The notes beneath the pieces are model-generated. The model did no database searches and was not told the origin of the DNA. It was given only the letters and a program-made list of their open reading frames with translations. A program made the translations under genes and the position numbers. This document shows, one piece after another, positions 55,138 through 62,161 of a DNA stretch of 64,000 nucleotides. This DNA comes from Pengzhenrongella frigida (GTDB lineage: Bacteria; Actinomycetota; Actinomycetes; Actinomycetales; Cellulomonadaceae): positions 24,512 through 88,511 of the forward strand of contig NZ_SDWW01000014.1 in assembly GCF_004168625.1 (NCBI RefSeq), read 5' to 3'. How positions within the stretch are numbered: position 1 is the first letter of the stretch; every line of letters begins with the position of its first letter.

Positions 55138-55880
55138 CCGACGGCGCTGAGCTCCCGGCGCCCGCCTACCCGACGCTCGCGCGCTCGGCCCGCACCATCG
55201 ACGAGCTCGACCGGCTCGTCGTCGACTGCCGCGCCTGCCCACGGCTGGTCGCGTGGCGGGAGCACGTCGCCGAGGTGAAGCGCGCGGCCTTCCGGGACGA
55301 GACCTACTGGGCCCGGCCCGCGCCCGGGTTCGGGGATCCGCACGCCGGGGTGCTCGTGGTCGGACTGGCCCCCGCCGCGCACGGGGCGAACCGCACCGGC
55401 CGGATGTTCACCGGCGACCGCAGCGGTGACTTCCTCTTCGCGGCCCTGCACCGGACGGGCTTCGCCTCGCAGCCGACGTCGGTCCGGGCCGGCGACGGGA
55501 TGATCCTCACCGGCCTGCGCCTCACGGCACCCGTCCGCTGCGCACCGCCCGAGAATGCGCCGACACCCGCCGAACGGCGCACCTGTGGACCCTGGCTCGG
55601 CCGCGAGCTCGAGCTCGTGGCGCCCGACGTCGTCGTCGTGCTCGGCGGGTTCGGCTGGCGGGCGATGCTGGTGACGCTCGCCGAGCAGGGGTGGCACGTG
55701 CCGCGACCCCGGCCGGCGTTCGGTCACGGCACCGAGGTACGGCTCGACGGTCCGGACGGACGCGGCCTCACGCTGCTGGGGTGCTTCCACGTCAGCCCGC
55801 ACAACACGTTCACGGGCCGCCTCACCGAGGCGATGCTGGACGCGGTGCTCGACCGGGCGCGCGCGCTCGCGAGCACCTGA
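55134..55880 (+). CDS. Uracil-DNA glycosylase, family 5 (UDGb, iron-sulfur)
   Basis: 248-residue base-excision repair enzyme. Motif 1 is [19 protein letters not shown] (77-95), which lacks the catalytic Asp of family 1, as in UDGb. Motif 2 is [11 protein letters not shown] (218-228). Four cysteines, C32, C35, C136 and C151, are placed to hold a 4Fe-4S cluster. UDGb removes uracil, hypoxanthine and other deaminated bases; such repair matters in GC-rich genomes with much cytosine. Start ATG 55134 overlaps the YciO stop as ATGA. Confidence 0.93.
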   Translation: MTDGAELPAPAYPTLARSARTIDELDRLVVDCRACPRLVAWREHVAEVKRAAFRDETYWARPAPGFGDPHAGVLVVGLAPAAHGANRTGRMFTGDRSGDFLFAALHRTGFASQPTSVRAGDGMILTGLRLTAPVRCAPPENAPTPAERRTCGPWLGRELELVAPDVVVVLGGFGWRAMLVTLAEQGWHVPRPRPAFGHGTEVRLDGPDGRGLTLLGCFHVSPHNTFTGRLTEAMLDAVLDRARALAST

Positions 55881-55920
55881 TCGCGGGCGCCTGATCGCAG
55901 GCGCCCGATCGCACGCGCCT
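55879..55920. repeat. 14-bp tandem repeat after the glycosylase gene
   Basis: Three units at 55879-55892, 55893-55906 and 55907-55920 follow the pattern GATCGCNSGCGCCY, with one or two changes each. More GCGCCTTC copies follow to about 55980. The first unit overlaps the stop codon. Confidence 0.75.
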
Positions 55921-55997
55921 TCCGCGGCTCGGCGGCGCCTTCCGGCACGAACGCGCGCCTTCGGGCAGGAAGCGGCGCGAAGGCCCGACGAAAAAGA

Positions 55998-56058
55998 CTC
56001 GTGGCCCGCCCCCTGTGATGGGTGTTGAGAAGACACCCGGCAGGAAGCGGACCACGAG
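55998..56058. repeat. Nested inverted repeat between convergent genes
   Basis: Outer arms CTCGTGGCCCGC (55998-56009) and GCGGACCACGAG (56047-56058) pair with one mismatch. Inside, GGGTGT (56020-56025) and ACACCC (56033-56038) form a second hairpin. It lies between the convergent glycosylase and lipoprotein genes, so it may terminate both; the size and nesting could also fit the end of a lost mobile element. Confidence 0.55.
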
Positions 56059-56109
56059 CCGACCTCAGAGCCTACGCGGTCGCGGAGGACCGCTGGACTC
56101 GGCGGTTCC

Positions 56110-56799
56110 CTACTTCATGAAGAGCAGCGGCTTGCCGTCGTACTCGTCGTACGGGTTCGGCTCGGCCCAGCCGCCGTCCCACATGACGCCGGCGATCTCG
56201 TTCCCGCCCTCGACCGATGCCCCGACCACGCACTGGGCCAGGACAGCGCCGGCGGTGTCGAACTCCGTGGAGAAGGAGTTCGTCGTGCAGTCGTCCCAGC
56301 CGATGACGGAGACCAGCTGACCCTTGGCCCCCTCGGTGTCGACCGGGTCGAACGACGTGTAGTCGGAGTCGAATGCGATCGTGTCGCCGGAGACCTTGGT
56401 CTGCTCGAGCCGGAGCAGGGTGACCTTGTACCCCTTGAGCTGCGGGATCTGCGCGACGAGGAAGGCGGTCTGCTCGGCGCTGGCGGCGTCGGCGGAGACC
56501 ATCTTGACGCTGATGACGGCCTTCTCCGTGCCGGCGCCGCCCGTGACGAACGGGTAGGTCTGCGACTCTCCGAGGCCCACCTTCGACCCGGGTGCGGCCA
56601 CGTCGCCAGCGGCGGCGGGCGGCGCGGCGGTCTCCTCGGGCGACTCGCTCTCCTCGGGCGACTCGCTCTCCTCCGGTGCGGCGGACGACGCCGGCGCGGT
56701 CGATGCCGCGTCGTCGTCCTTGGATGCTCCGCACCCGCTGAGCGCGATTGATGCGGCGATGACCATTACTGCGACGGGCAGAATTCGGCTGGACTTCAC
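56110..56799 (-). CDS. Hypothetical lipoprotein
   Basis: 229 residues. The signal peptide (VAVMVIAASIALSGC) ends with lipobox ALSGC at about residue 23, then an Asp/Ser/Glu/Pro-rich linker with SPEES repeats to about 65. The mature domain (about 75-229) is beta-rich with Cys pairs, includes TNSFSTEFDTAGAVLAQCVVG and ends PYDEYDGKPLLFMK. Many actinobacteria have such DUF4352-like exported proteins; the assignment is tentative. GTG 56799 was chosen by the signal peptide. The function is unknown. Confidence 0.72.
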   Translation of the reverse strand: MKSSRILPVAVMVIAASIALSGCGASKDDDAASTAPASSAAPEESESPEESESPEETAAPPAAAGDVAAPGSKVGLGESQTYPFVTGGAGTEKAVISVKMVSADAASAEQTAFLVAQIPQLKGYKVTLLRLEQTKVSGDTIAFDSDYTSFDPVDTEGAKGQLVSVIGWDDCTTNSFSTEFDTAGAVLAQCVVGASVEGGNEIAGVMWDGGWAEPNPYDEYDGKPLLFMK

Positions 56800-57116
56800 A
56801 GGCTTTGCCCTCGATCTTGATATGGGGAGGACCGACCATTGGCCCATTTTTCAGTCTAGTCGAGGAATTCCGGCCAAACCTGGCGCAGAACACCGTCCCG
56901 GGTATTCTCCGTGCCGCGGCGACAATTTCGAAGGTGTCGATCGTTGCAGTCCGAGCCCAGTTCACGCGTGCAGAGCGGGGTCCGACGACCTGGATGTGAA
57001 TTTCACCACTTTCTCTACAAGTCAGTCAATCCGGCCGGATGTTCTGCGCCGTTGACGGCAGGCGTGGGACGCTTCTTTGGTCACGCCGTCTGCACCCGAA
57101 AAGAAAAGACCCGAAC
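56800..57116. other. 317-bp intergenic region between lipoprotein and NfeD genes
   Basis: This region is visibly less GC-rich than the genes around it, with short runs such as ATTTTTCAG and AATTTCACC. It must hold promoters for the divergent lipoprotein (leftward) and NfeD-flotillin (rightward) units. No reading frame with a convincing protein, no tRNA and no clear palindrome was found. AAAGAAAAG lies just before ATG 57117 and is a poor ribosome binding site. Confidence 0.6.
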
Positions 57117-57620
57117 ATGGTTGTCTTCGCCTGGATCGCCGCCATCAGCCTGGTGCTGCTGGTGGTCAGTGCATTCGTCGGGGATCTGCTCGACGGCGTG
57201 CTCGACTCGATCGATTTCACCGGTGGATACCTGTCCAGCGCATCCCTGCTGGCGTTCACCGGCACGATCGGGTTCGCCGGATGGGTCTCGATGTACGCCG
57301 GGCTCTCGGTCTTCGTCGCGGCGGGGATCGGTCTGGGCTGCGGTCTCGTGGTGGGCACCGGCGCGGGCCTGCTCACGCGCGCCCTCGTGCGTTCCCCGAC
57401 CGGGCACCAGATCACGTCCGCGGACTACGTGGGCGCCGTCGCGACCGTGGTCACCGCGATCCCGGACGAGGGCTACGGCGAGGTCACGATGACGGTGTCC
57501 GGCCACCCCCTGAAGCTCGCCGCCCGGTCGAGAGTTTCGGTCGACGTCGGTGAGCAGGTCGTCGTGACCGCCGTCCTGAACGAGGCGACCGTCATGGTCG
57601 CCGTCACCGTCGCGCCCTGA
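57117..57620 (+). CDS. NfeD-like membrane protein
   Basis: 167 residues. Helices at about 3-22, 38-60 and 63-88 are followed by a cytoplasmic OB-fold domain (about 100-167) with GAVATVVTAIPDEGYGEVTMTVSG and VSVDVGEQVVVTAVLNEATVMVAV. NfeD proteins are nearly always encoded next to SPFH/flotillin genes and partner with them in the membrane; Bacillus YuaF-FloT is the model. The flotillin gene follows after 103 bp in the same direction. ATG 57117 is the first residue of helix 1. Confidence 0.88.
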   Translation: MVVFAWIAAISLVLLVVSAFVGDLLDGVLDSIDFTGGYLSSASLLAFTGTIGFAGWVSMYAGLSVFVAAGIGLGCGLVVGTGAGLLTRALVRSPTGHQITSADYVGAVATVVTAIPDEGYGEVTMTVSGHPLKLAARSRVSVDVGEQVVVTAVLNEATVMVAVTVAP

Positions 57621-57723
57621 CCGCACCGATCCGACCGCACCGCACTGCTCCGCACCTTCTCCGCACCGCACCTCGCCTTCTCCGCACCCCACCGCTGTAC
57701 GACACCAAGGAGCTACCCACCTC

Positions 57724-59166
57724 GTGTTCTCCAACCTCTCTCCCGTGGCGCTGAGCATCGTCGGCATGGCCGTCGTTCTCGTCGTGCTCATCGCAGCGAT
57801 CATCAAGCGGTACCGCGTCGCCAAACCGAGCGAGGCGTTCGTCATCACCGGCCGCAGCTCGAAGAACGTCGAGGACCTGTCGGGCCAGCGGGTCGTGACC
57901 GCCGGCGGCGTGTTCACCCTGCCGTTCGTGCAGCAGCTGACCGTGATCGACCTGTCCAGCCGCCGGATCTCGCTCACCGTGGCCGGGGCACCGTCGATCC
58001 AGGGGATCAAGCTCAACGTGACCGCGGTCGCCGTCGTGAAGGTCGCGAGCTCCGCGGAGTCCATCCGCGCCGCCGCGCAGCGGTTCGGCAACCAGCAGGA
58101 CCAGATCGACCCGTACACGAAGGACCAGCTCGAGGGCGCGCTGCGCGCGATCATCGGCAACATGACGGTCGAGGACATCATCGGCGACCGGCAGAAGTTC
58201 GCCCAGCAGGTCGCCGACGCCGTCACCCAGACGCTCGCGAGCCAGGGTCTGGCCCTGGACACGTTCCAGATCGCGGAGGTCGCCGACACCGGCACCGGCA
58301 CGTACATCGCCGACATGGCCCGGCCCGAGGCGGCCGCCGTCCGCCAGCGCGCCATGATCGCCGAGGCCGAGGCCCGCCAGATCTCCGAGCAGCGCCGCCT
58401 GGCCGCCGAGAACGAGATCCAGAACGCCCAGCAGATCGTCGACGTGCGGGCCGCCGAGATCCAGGCCATCACCGACAAGGCGAAGTCCGCCGCGAACGCC
58501 GCGGGCCCGCTCGAGGCCGCCGCGCGCCAGCAGGACGTCCTGACCGCCCAGGAGAAGGTCGCCGAGCGCCAGGCCGCGCTGACCGAGCGCCAGCTGGACA
58601 CCACCGTTCGCCGTCCGGCCGATGCCGAGCGCTACCGCCTGGAGAAGATCGCCGAGGCGAACAAGACCACCGCGATCCTCGCCGCCGAGGCGGCGTCCGC
58701 CGAGGCACGCCTGCGCGGTGAGGGTGAGCTCGCCCGTCGTACCGCGGAGGCGCAGGCCGTGCGGCTCGAGGGTGAGGCCGCGGCGTCGGCCCGCGAGGCG
58801 ATGGGTGCGGCCGACGCGTCGGCCCTCGACTCCAGCGCGGAGGCGTACGGCAAGTACTCCACCGCGGCCATCCTGTCGCTGGTCATGGGGACCCTCCCGC
58901 AGGTCGCCCACGAGCTGGCGGCGCCGATGGCGGCGATCGACTCGCTCACGGTGATCTCGACCGATGGCGCGTCCGCGCTCCCGAAGGCAGCCGTGTCCAA
59001 CTTCGCGCAGCTGTCCGCACTCACCGGGCTCGACGTCCCGAAGATCATCCAGGGGCTCGTCGCCGGGAACGGCGGCCTCGCCGGCCTGGCCGACGGCGTC
59101 TCCGCAGCAGCTCACCCGGCGGCCGCGCCGATCGTGGCACCGGCGCCGACACCGACGTTCAACTGA
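57724..59166 (+). CDS. Flotillin (SPFH domain scaffold protein)
   Basis: 480 residues. A single N-terminal membrane helix (about 8-25) is followed by the SPFH/band 7 domain (about 35-205) with RVVTAGGVFTLPFVQQLTVIDLSSRRISL. A long alanine/glutamate-rich coiled coil (about 205-345; repeated EAxARQ units) and a flotillin C-terminal region (about 350-450) complete it. Flotillins oligomerise in membrane microdomains and organise signalling and proteolysis; in Bacillus FloT binds FtsH. GTG 57724 begins at the N-terminal helix. The 103 bp before it are a CCGCACC-rich repeat. Confidence 0.93.
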   Translation: MFSNLSPVALSIVGMAVVLVVLIAAIIKRYRVAKPSEAFVITGRSSKNVEDLSGQRVVTAGGVFTLPFVQQLTVIDLSSRRISLTVAGAPSIQGIKLNVTAVAVVKVASSAESIRAAAQRFGNQQDQIDPYTKDQLEGALRAIIGNMTVEDIIGDRQKFAQQVADAVTQTLASQGLALDTFQIAEVADTGTGTYIADMARPEAAAVRQRAMIAEAEARQISEQRRLAAENEIQNAQQIVDVRAAEIQAITDKAKSAANAAGPLEAAARQQDVLTAQEKVAERQAALTERQLDTTVRRPADAERYRLEKIAEANKTTAILAAEAASAEARLRGEGELARRTAEAQAVRLEGEAAASAREAMGAADASALDSSAEAYGKYSTAAILSLVMGTLPQVAHELAAPMAAIDSLTVISTDGASALPKAAVSNFAQLSALTGLDVPKIIQGLVAGNGGLAGLADGVSAAAHPAAAPIVAPAPTPTFN

Positions 59167-59195
59167 CCCCACGCTCGACCCGGCACACCGCCCGC

Positions 59196-59227
59196 ACGGC
59201 CCGGCATCCAGCGAGATGCCGGGCCGT
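59196..59227 (+). terminator. Terminator after flotillin
   Basis: Perfect 12-bp arms ACGGCCCGGCAT and ATGCCGGGCCGT around an 8-nt loop, 30 bp beyond the flotillin stop. It separates flotillin from the AAA-M41 gene, so the two are probably separate transcripts or joined only by read-through. Confidence 0.88.
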
Positions 59228-59360
59228 CGTGCGTTCTGCACCCGGACGGATGACCCGTTGAACTGGTCCGACTTGTCCGAATTGTGTCTACAGTCCTGTA
59301 TCGCGAACTCTCGCGATGCGTCCATTTGACGCTGGTGCACGTGCGCGGAGAGGACCAACC

Positions 59361-61205
59361 GTGCCGCACTTCGGACCGACGTCGACCGCCATCCCCCAGC
59401 CCGGCTCGGTGCACGACATCGCTGTCGATCGTGAGCGCATTCGACGACGCCGGGTCTACCGGCTCGCCGCGGTGGTGCTCACCTTCGAGGCGTACCTCAT
59501 CGCGATGCCGTTGCTGGGCCGGGCGCCGATGCCCCCGCTGCCGGCGATCGACCCGCTGATCGTCGCGCCCGTCGCGTTCTTCATCGCCCTGATCGCCCTG
59601 CTCGTGGGCACGCAGGTCATGGCCGGCCGGTCTCCGCACCTGATCTTCCGGCCCGAGCAGATGGACGTCACGCTCGACGACGTGATCGGCATCGACCCGA
59701 TCAAGGAGGACGTGCGGCGGTCGATCGACCTGTTCCAGACCCATCGCCGGTTCGCCGACCAGATGGGTGGCACCCCGCGGCGCGGCCTGCTCTTCGAGGG
59801 CCTCCCTGGCACCGGCAAGACCATGACCGCCAAGGCGATGGCGGCCGAGGCCGGCGTGCCGTTCCTGTTCGTCTCGGCCACGTCCTTCCAGTCCATGTAC
59901 TACGGCGCGACGGCGAAGAAGATCCGCGCGTACTTCGCGGCCCTGCGCAAGGCAGCGCGGGCCGAGGGCGGGGCGATCGGGTTCATCGAGGAGATCGACG
60001 CCATCGCGACCCGCCGCGGTGGGCTGCTCGCGGCCGACGGCGTCTCTGGCGCCGGGTGGGGTGCCGGGTGGGGTGCCGCGTGGGGTGCCGCGTGGGGTGC
60101 CGGGTCGGGTGCCATCCGGCACGCCGTGGTCAGCGAGGGCACCGGTGGTGTGGTGAACGAGCTGCTGGTCCAGATGCAGTCGTTCGACGAGCCCACCGGC
60201 CTCGAGCGCCTGCGGAACGCCTTCACTGCGCGGATCAACCTCCTGCTCCCGGCCGACCGGCAGATCAAGCAGATCAGACCGGTCCGCGCCCCGATCCTGC
60301 TGATCGCCGCCACCAACCGGGCGGACTCCCTCGACCCCGCCCTGCTGCGCCCGGGCCGCTTCGACCGGCTGCTGACGTTCGCCGCCCCCGACGTGCACGG
60401 CCGGCGGGCGCTGGTCGACCACTTCCTCGCGAGGCGGTCGCACGATCCCGCGCTCGACGGCCACGGCCTGCGCGACCGGCTGGCGGCGGCGACGAACGGG
60501 TGGACACCCGTGATGATCGAGCACCTGCTCGACGAGGGCCTCGTCAACGCCGTGCGCCGCGGCGCCGGGGCGATGTCGTTCGACGACATCGAGACGGCCC
60601 GGATCACCGAGATGGTCGGCATCGGCCAGCCGGTCCGGTACACGAGCGCCGAGCAGAGCCTGATCGCCACCCACGAGGCGGGCCACGCCGTCGTCGCGTG
60701 GCTCGTCGCGCCGAACCGGACCCTGGAGGTGCTCACCATCGTCAAACGCGGGTCAGCCCTCGGGCTGCTCGCGCACGGCGACACCGAGGAGGTCTACACG
60801 CGGTCCACCGAAGACCTGCAGGCCCTGGTCCAGATCGCGATGGGTGGGCTCGTCGCCGAGGAGCTGTTCTTCGGCCAGACCTCGACCGGCCCGGCGAGCG
60901 ACCTCGCCGCTGCCACCCAGACCGCCGCCCAGATGGTCGGCGCGGCGGGGATGACCGGGTCGCTCGTGTCGTTCCAGGCGAACGGTCGTGATCTCATCTC
61001 GTCCGTCCTCGGGGACCCCGCCGCTCGCGCTCAGCTCGAGGCGGTTCTCGATTCCGCCCGAGACTCCGCGCGCGTCCTGCTCACGCAGAACCGCCACCTC
61101 GTCGAGGCGCTGCGGGACGCACTGCTGGAGCGGCACGAGCTCGTCGGGGTCCAGATCACCGAGGTCCTCGAGTCCGCCCGCGCGGCCGCTCCCGCCACCC
61201 GGTAG
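59361..61205 (+). CDS. Membrane AAA+ metalloprotease, FtsH-like (M41), divergent
   Basis: 614 residues. Two N-terminal helices (about 34-52 and 66-85) precede an AAA module with Walker A GLPGTGKT (147-154), pore loop MYYG (179-182), Walker B FIEEID (208-213), and LLIAATNRADSLDPALLRPGRFDR with arginine fingers. FtsH has FIDEID at Walker B, so the Asp is Glu here. An insert of Gly/Trp/Ala repeats (229-250) and a second insert (about 276-308) are unusual. The M41 protease has HEAGH (438-442) and third ligand D514. GTG 59361 has AGAGGA before it. It is shorter at the N-terminus than typical FtsH. Confidence 0.88.
   Translation: MPHFGPTSTAIPQPGSVHDIAVDRERIRRRRVYRLAAVVLTFEAYLIAMPLLGRAPMPPLPAIDPLIVAPVAFFIALIALLVGTQVMAGRSPHLIFRPEQMDVTLDDVIGIDPIKEDVRRSIDLFQTHRRFADQMGGTPRRGLLFEGLPGTGKTMTAKAMAAEAGVPFLFVSATSFQSMYYGATAKKIRAYFAALRKAARAEGGAIGFIEEIDAIATRRGGLLAADGVSGAGWGAGWGAAWGAAWGAGSGAIRHAVVSEGTGGVVNELLVQMQSFDEPTGLERLRNAFTARINLLLPADRQIKQIRPVRAPILLIAATNRADSLDPALLRPGRFDRLLTFAAPDVHGRRALVDHFLARRSHDPALDGHGLRDRLAAATNGWTPVMIEHLLDEGLVNAVRRGAGAMSFDDIETARITEMVGIGQPVRYTSAEQSLIATHEAGHAVVAWLVAPNRTLEVLTIVKRGSALGLLAHGDTEEVYTRSTEDLQALVQIAMGGLVAEELFFGQTSTGPASDLAAATQTAAQMVGAAGMTGSLVSFQANGRDLISSVLGDPAARAQLEAVLDSARDSARVLLTQNRHLVEALRDALLERHELVGVQITEVLESARAAAPATR
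60051..60110. repeat. 12-bp tandem repeat in the FtsH-like gene
   Basis: Five units of GCCGGGTGGGGT or one-base variants run from 60051 to 60110 and encode the AGWG/AAWG stretch. The reading frame is kept because the unit is a multiple of three. Confidence 0.9.
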
Positions 61206-61220
61206 CGCAGACTGCTGGGC

Positions 61221-61832
61221 ATGCGCCACGCCACCCGCTGGGAAGACAAGACGACCGCCGACCCGAACCACTCGACCTGGTACGTCGAACGGTTCCGGCG
61301 CATGGTGGCCGATGGCGCGGACCTGGCTGGCGAGGCGCGGATGATCGACGCCCTGATCCCGCGCGGCTCGCGGGTGCTCGACGCCGGCTGCGGTCCGGGC
61401 CGCGTGGGTGCCGAGCTCGCCGCGCGTGGCCACCTCGTGACCGGCGTGGATGTGGATCCGGTGCTGATCGAGGCGGCCCGGGCGGACCACCCCCGATCCG
61501 AGTGGCTGCTCGGCGACCTGGCCGAGCTCGACCTGCCCGCCCGGGGGGTGCTCGAGCCGTTCGACGTCGCCGTCGCGGCCGGGAACGTCATGACCTTCCT
61601 TGCCCCGGGAACTGAGGTCGAGGTGCTGAGCCGGCTGGCCGCGCACGTGCGCGCCGACGGTCGAGTCGTGCTGGGGTTCGGCGCCGGTCGCGGGTATGCG
61701 TTCGAGGACTTCTTCGCCGATCTCGACCGTGCGGGTCTGCGGCTCGAGGCGGCGTTCTCGACCTGGGACCTGCGGCCGTTCACGTCCACGTCCGATTTTG
61801 TCGTCGCGGTCACGGCCCCGGCGTCGGCCTGA
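61221..61832 (+). CDS. Class I SAM-dependent methyltransferase
   Basis: 203 residues. SAM motif I is VLDAGCGPGRVGAEL (about 53-67), acidic motif II is VTGVDVDPVLIEAAR and the post-motif LLGDLAELDLPA follows. FDVAVAAGNVMTFLAPGTEVEVL is typical of Methyltransf_25/11 small-molecule methyltransferases. The start is ATG 61221, 15 bp after the protease stop, so it is probably co-transcribed. Substrate is unknown. Confidence 0.88.
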   Translation: MRHATRWEDKTTADPNHSTWYVERFRRMVADGADLAGEARMIDALIPRGSRVLDAGCGPGRVGAELAARGHLVTGVDVDPVLIEAARADHPRSEWLLGDLAELDLPARGVLEPFDVAVAAGNVMTFLAPGTEVEVLSRLAAHVRADGRVVLGFGAGRGYAFEDFFADLDRAGLRLEAAFSTWDLRPFTSTSDFVVAVTAPASA

Positions 61833-61878
61833 CTCGCGGCCGGTCCTTAGTCCCTAGTGACCGCCGTGATCCGCCCGG

Positions 61879-61884
61879 GATACT
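61879..61884 (+). promoter_or_regulatory. Candidate -10 hexamer GATACT of the ribbon-helix-helix gene
   Basis: GATACT, CATCTC, then ATG 61891: six-base spacing to the start, no ribosome binding site. The second base is A and the last T, as in the other candidates. Confidence 0.45.
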
Positions 61885-61890
61885 CATCTC

Positions 61891-62127
61891 ATGGCTATCA
61901 CAACGATTGCGGTCGACTCGGCCGTGCGGGACCGCATCGAGACCGCGGCGGAGCGTCGCGGGCTCACTGCGGGCGTCTTCGTCGAACTCCTGCTCGAGGC
62001 GTGGCTGCGCGAGGAGCGGCTCACGGCGATCCGCCAGGCGATGGAGCAGGCCACCCGCGACGCCGCCGAACCCGGCACGGCAGCGGGTGTCGAGATCGGC
62101 GTCGAGGCTGGCATCACCGCCCGCTGA
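61891..62127 (+). CDS. Small ribbon-helix-helix-like protein
   Basis: 78 residues. The first 50 fit the RHH pattern of VapB/ParD/MazE-type antitoxins: strand ITTIAVDSAVRDRIETAAE, turn RRGLTAG, then helix VFVELLLEAWLREERLTAI. The last 25 are Gly/Ala/Glu-rich and could be disordered. No toxin gene follows; instead the TIGR02679 gene begins 34 bp downstream in the same direction. It may be an orphan antitoxin or a local transcription regulator of that gene. Family assignment is by pattern only. Confidence 0.6.
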   Translation: MAITTIAVDSAVRDRIETAAERRGLTAGVFVELLLEAWLREERLTAIRQAMEQATRDAAEPGTAAGVEIGVEAGITAR

Positions 62128-62161
62128 CTCCGAAGCGTCGCGGCATGGAAGGCTGGTCGCC

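Noticed and set aside
56015..56320. 101-codon plus-strand frame as a transposase start
   Set aside because: After the first 30 codons it is the antisense of the lipoprotein gene; no DDE motif or terminal repeats are seen.
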